Notes under the pieces: generated by a model
What the model saw: the letters and a program-made list of their open reading frames with translations, nothing else
Told to the model about the DNA's origin: nothing
The model's database searches: none
Made by a program: the position numbers and the translations under genes
DNA from: Diabrotica undecimpunctata
Lineage: Eukaryota; Arthropoda; Insecta; Coleoptera; Chrysomelidae
Direction of reading: 5' to 3'
Assembly (NCBI RefSeq): GCF_040954645.1
Contig: NC_092813.1
Location: 17,772,136 to 17,836,135 of the forward strand
DNA length: 64,000 bases
In this document: one piece after another, positions 60,060 through 64,000 of the stretch
Position numbering within the stretch: position 1 is the stretch's first letter
Layout: the number at the start of each line of letters is the position of its first letter

Positions 60060-61369
60060 AACGGGTGATTTAAGAATTAACGATTACTTAATTATTCATT
60101 ACCCAGGGTACGCCCGATTGCGGTGGTCTTATTAGTACTTCAATTTTCGTGAACGCTTCTACTTTAAACTTCATAAAAAATGACTAATCTTTCACTTTTC
60201 TGTTACTGTTATTTTAAGACGATTTTTCGAGTCGGATTTGTATAGTAATAACTATAGTCAATATATAGTCTCTATAAGTAAATGAGTTTGTGGTATCGGT
60301 TACAACTCATATATATTGATAATGAGGAAATAAACAGGTTAAAATAGGTGTAGAAAATTTTACCTACATATATCGGCACCATTGTTCAGGAGATGGGTTT
60401 ATCCCAGAGATCAAAGGTTACATACTTTTACAGGCGTATTCTAGGTTCTATTTATATATTTTTATTACTAAAAAAGTGTATTTATAATAAAGGCCTTAAG
60501 CTATCTGTAGATTCCATGAATATTAGAATCTATGGAAATTAGCAAAATAAAAAATACAGACATAATTCTGAATGACCAACTTGAAACAAACAGTTATCCC
60601 CTCCTCAACTTATTCAGTTACAAAATATGACGTGTAAACGCATACCTGTTTAATTGTTAGATAAAATGAATTTCCATCAAGTAACGGTCGAATCTATCAC
60701 TTACTAAAAGAGTACGAAAAGACCTGCTTAGTATGGGTACTTTAGTACAAAGTACCCTTTGCTTTTGCCAATCGCTTTGTCAATTTCTCAGCGATGGGTC
60801 TCCCTTTTGCTCATCAATAATGTTCCCGCTCGATATAGTTATTCTAAGATATTCAGATTTCACTATATGCTCTACATTTGGCTTTATCTCCTATTAATTT
60901 ACAACTACGACGAAATCTTTATAATATATCTGATGCATTGATATTAAAGTGGAGTAGAATACTTGGTAGATAATATTTATTTGTTTTGAGTATACTTATT
61001 TTACGACCTAGTACATAAAAAATAAATACTTGTGTGCTCAGTGCTTTCTAAGTCTGTAAAATATAAACATGCTTCCATATTAGATTATACATTTATTAAG
61101 AATGTCCACTCTCTGAATTGAAGTTTTTATCTTAAAATATGACTGTGTCCCACAATCTTTCACAAAAGTTATTCTTTTCTGAAATTTTCTGAATAAGGTT
61201 CAATAGGTTTTTATATTTTGTTTTACGTTTTAATCTTTAAATCGGAGTTCATTTTTTGAAAAACTATAGACAACAATTTGCTATATGAACGGAGTTATGC
61301 ATCACAAGACCCAGCCCCAATTTCTTAAATTGTGGATTATGGCGCTTTCTGGTGGAAAAGAGGAACAAC
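60060..61369. other. E3 sequence without a clear gene
   Basis: 60060-60560 repeats 46960-47330 and 53460-53960. 60730-60870 (minus) gives a weak RT-like reading, SEYLRITISSGNIIDE, resembling the EYLGITISS block. 60880-61369 shows nothing I can name. Confidence 0.4.
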
Positions 61370-61960
61370 AGGATAACATCAGATGTAGACCAAACAAAAA
61401 AAATTACGACACGCATTGAAATAGCACGTGCACTATTTTTTAAACTTTAAAAGTTTCTTTGTTTTCGGGATATAAAGTTAGAGCCTGAGAATGCTTCGAT
61501 GTTACGTGTTCTCTACTTTTCTTTATGGCTTGGAAGCGTGAACACTAAAACAAGTCCATCTGAATAAGTTGGCCGCCTTTGAATTTTGGTGTTACAGAAG
61601 AATCCTACGAATATCATGGATTCAAAGAATGTCAAACGTGGAAGTAACTAGAATGATAGGAAATGGGGCGGAAATATTATTAACTATCAAAAGACGAAAA
61701 CTTGAGTACTTAGGACATGTGATGAGAGGGCAAAAATACGCATTATTACAACTTATTATGCAAGGCAAAATCCGAGGAAAGCGAAATGTGGGAAGACGAA
61801 GAATATTCTGGTTTAAAAACTTAAGGGAATGGTTTGAATGCAGTAGTGCAGAACTTTATAGAGCGGCAGTCAACAGAGTCCGTATAGCCATGATGATTTC
61901 CAACCTTCGATAGAAGATGGAACTTAAAGAAGAAGATAGAAAAAGGCATAAACTATCTAC
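61370..61960 (+). pseudogene. RTE-type RT C-terminal fragment
   Basis: Reads TRIEIARALFFKL near 61410, LRMLRCYVFSTFLYGLEA near 61490, then an open frame 61569-61913: AAFEFWCYRRILRISWIQRM, RRKLEYLGHVMRGQKYALLQ, IMQGKIRGKRNVGRRRIFWF, NLREWFECSSAELYRAAVNR and MMISNLR with a natural stop. The last 115 codons are undamaged. Same family as 22688-23660. 5' truncated; A/G-rich 3' tail. Confidence 0.82.
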
Positions 61961-62234
61961 GTAATAAATCCCATAAATCTGTTAGTAACGGATAACCAGA
62001 TATATTTAAAAAGATTAAGTACCTTTCTTTTTATTTTGGATTTTGAATTTTGCATAACTAGAGCAAGCGACTAATTTTTGTGTATTAGTTTTGGACCAAG
62101 CGCCTCTTGTGAGCGTTTTAATGATTGTAAATCGAATATTTGGCAACATATGTACATAAACGTGGTTAACAATGGTGACGTTGGCAACTTGTTGAGGCGT
62201 TGAGGTTAAGAAGTAGTGGCAGTTATTGCTTAAA

Positions 62235-63047
62235 TTTTTCTATAATAGTCACATTACAGAAGAGCTAACACAGAAAGAGAATACTTAACAAAAGACATAA
62301 CATTAAGTAAAATGTATGAATTGTATATTGAAGAGGCAGACAATGACCTTGTTAAATTTTCGTTTTACAAAAAAATGTTTTTAACACGATTTAATCTTCA
62401 AAGAAAAAAGTTGAAAAAAGATACTTGTAGTAGATGTGATTGTTTCGAATTAGAAATTAAAAATTAAAAAAAGAAAAAATGTGCACTTAGAAGAAAGAAA
62501 GCTAGACATGAAGATAAGCAACGATCAACCAGAAGTGGAAACCTTTTGTTTTGATTTAAAGAAAAACTCTTCCCCTTTCGAGAATTCTAATAAATATTGT
62601 ATATTATAAGCGTCAATTATGTATTTACAACCTTGGTATCCATAGCGCCAAGGATAAAAAAGTCATTGTTATATTTGGATAGAAGGTGAAGCTGGTCGGG
62701 GAGCCCAGGACGTAGGCATTTGTCTTAAGAAATACATTGAAGAAAATGTTACTTCTGCAAAACATGTAATTTTGTGGTCAGACTCTTGTGGCGGCCGAAA
62801 CCGCAGCATTAAAATAGTTTTGATTCTAAAAATGATTTTGGAAACTCATCCTATCATTGAAAAAATTACATTACGCTATTTCTTTCCTAGTCATAGCTTT
62901 TACCCAATGGTAGTGATTTTGGAGATTTTGAAAATGCCCAAAAAATTTCAACAACGTTTATATACCGTTGATGATTACCTAAACGCGATAAAAAAATTCC
63001 GTAAAAAGAACCCACTAGTAGTTCACATAATGAAAAAAGAAGAATTC
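62235..63047 (+). pseudogene. DUF7869-like protein, copy C, middle and C-terminal part
   Basis: Across frame changes: SHYRRANTEREYL near 62255, LSKMYELYIEEADNDLVKFS, FYKKMFLTRFNLQRKKLKKD, TCSRCD, EVETFCFDLKKNSSPF (the putative first catalytic Asp), VYNLGIHSAKDKK, EGEAGRGAQDVGICLKKYIE, and in the frame 62772-63047 WSDSCGGRNRSIK, with HSFYPMV in place of GHSYLPND and QQRLYTVDDYLNAIKKF. Closer to copy A than to B: it shares QQR.YT and K.NP. Near 63048 it runs directly into an RT fragment. The N-terminal third is missing. Confidence 0.7.
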
Positions 63048-63470
63048 GTCAAGCTAAGAAGAAATACAAGCGAATCAACAGAAGAGACCAATTTAATAGA
63101 TCTTGATAAAATATTAAAGTTAACAACTACAATTTCGTAAATATGGAACACTTTAAATATCTTAGATAAATAATCACGGTTAATAATAATGCCACTAAAG
63201 AAATACAGATCATAATTTAAACTTTTTACCTATTTTAATACATGGATGCTAATCATGGACAATGACTAAAACGGATAAGGAAGAACTACGAATATTTGAA
63301 AGGAAAATAATAGGAAAATTGTTTTAACCTCATTATCATATCGCTACAAATCCGTATAGAAGAAGAACAAATACTTAATAAAGAAAGCTCTTATAACGAT
63401 ACTGTTTAGGCAAATAAATTGCTTAAGGTAGATCGTACACATGCATAGACGCCAAGATGTCAAACTTGTA
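63048..63470 (+). pseudogene. RTE-like RT fragment fused to copy C
   Basis: Reads KKYKRINRRDQFNRS, VNMEHFKYLR*IITVNNNAT, KEIQI, then WMLIMDNDKNG-type sequence equivalent to CESWTMTK, and IFERKIIGKLF. Compared with 55460-55930 it keeps about 110 bp (the YLG..I block) deleted there. The junction with the DUF7869-like gene falls inside an open frame, giving a chance chimeric frame that ends at 63140. Confidence 0.7.
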
Positions 63471-63569
63471 AAACTGGTATGGAAGGAAGTTAGCACAGAA
63501 GAATACCACTTGGGCGTCTCAGTATGCAATGAAGAGAAAACATCCAATCATATCTCAAAAAATTAACAT

Positions 63570-64000
63570 CGTGAAGGTTCTTCTCTGAACCCCATAACAA
63601 ATGGCTAATCTTTTACTTTTCATTAAAAATTAAAATTTTAATAAGTCACGTAAATAACGTTTTAAAAGTGCCTTTCCTGAGATAACTTTTTTTAAGCCTG
63701 GTTTGTTTGATTACATGTAATTGATTTGATAGTCCCCAACAGATGAGTATTGACTATAGGTAGGATAGCAGGTAGTTGAACAGGCATGTGTTGATAAATA
63801 TGATGGGTCGGTAGATAGTCTCATTATTCCTAAATCTGACCTCATGTTACCTTCCCCCTTCATTTGTGGAAATCCTATAGGCATTTTTTCTCTTGGGGCA
63901 TCCTCCCAATTTAACTTGGCAATGTAGTTATTATAGAGCCTTTGGATATAGCCAGCGCAACTTTAGCATTGAGATTTAGATTCTTACACGACGTTGTTGT
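63570..64000. other. E-unit sequence at the window end
   Basis: Repeats 47090-48120 with an internal deletion, including the minus-strand RT C-terminal remnant (KLNWEDAPREKMP at about 63920-63880). No other gene. Confidence 0.5.

Larger units (their letters stand above)
57942..64000 (-). mobile_element. Large TA-bounded repeat E3, cut by the window end
   Basis: Begins with the same terminus as E2 (TCTACGGCATAAAGTGGACT) and repeats 44292-47330 in direct orientation to about 60560 at high identity. It then holds apparently inserted RTE (61370-61960) and DUF7869-like (62235-63047) sequence, with E-unit sequence returning at about 63570. The other end is outside the window. Confidence 0.6.

Overview
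The window is eukaryotic, AT-rich and made almost entirely of transposable elements (TEs) and their ruins. I recognise no single-copy host gene, rRNA, tRNA or CRISPR array. The mixture (Penelope-like elements, RTE, Jockey and I-type non-LTR retrotransposons, piggyBac, hAT, mariner) and the spliced transposase genes with GTAAG/AG introns point to an insect, probably a beetle with a large repeat-rich genome. The species is inference.

Region by region. 1-3840: a Penelope-like element (PLE) whose truncated inverted copy sits directly before its 5' end. 3847-7003: a second, minus-strand PLE held between two (TA)n tracts. 7004-12200: scraps of RTE, mariner, I-type, Jockey and hAT elements. 12687-15357: a whole piggyBac-like element with TTAA sites and 15-bp inverted repeats but a broken transposase. 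About 15378-21840: a minus-strand element encoding a DUF7869-like, RNase H-fold protein, split by a near-intact CGGBP1-like hAT transposon (17053-19949) with perfect 20-bp inverted repeats and an 8-bp target duplication. 22690-24035: RTE and piggyBac fragments and a ribozyme-like PLE end. 25500-33000: a second DUF7869-like gene, split by a full-length I-type retrotransposon (26689-32218) with an 11-bp target duplication. 33361-34660: a truncated RTE-like element joined to a PLE end that holds a complete hammerhead ribozyme fold.

34725-64000 is the most unusual part. Three large repeats (called E1, E2 and E3 here) share termini starting TCTA..CGG, carry subterminal CTCC-type motifs, and meet at pure (TA)n tracts. 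E1 (34725-44207) and E2 (44292-57869) are head-to-head and form a kilobase-scale palindrome centred near 44250. E3 (57942 onward) runs off the window. Inside them are nested Jockey and RTE copies, some datable because the sister repeat keeps the empty site, plus short conserved ORFs, one resembling a THAP zinc finger start. A third DUF7869-like copy lies in E3 at 62235-63047.

The genes do not form a pathway; the order of events is what can be read. The best candidates for something undescribed are the DUF7869-like elements (three copies, a possible new DDE transposase), the TA-bounded E repeats, and the hammerhead ribozyme. All homology statements come from recognising motifs by eye; no search was run.
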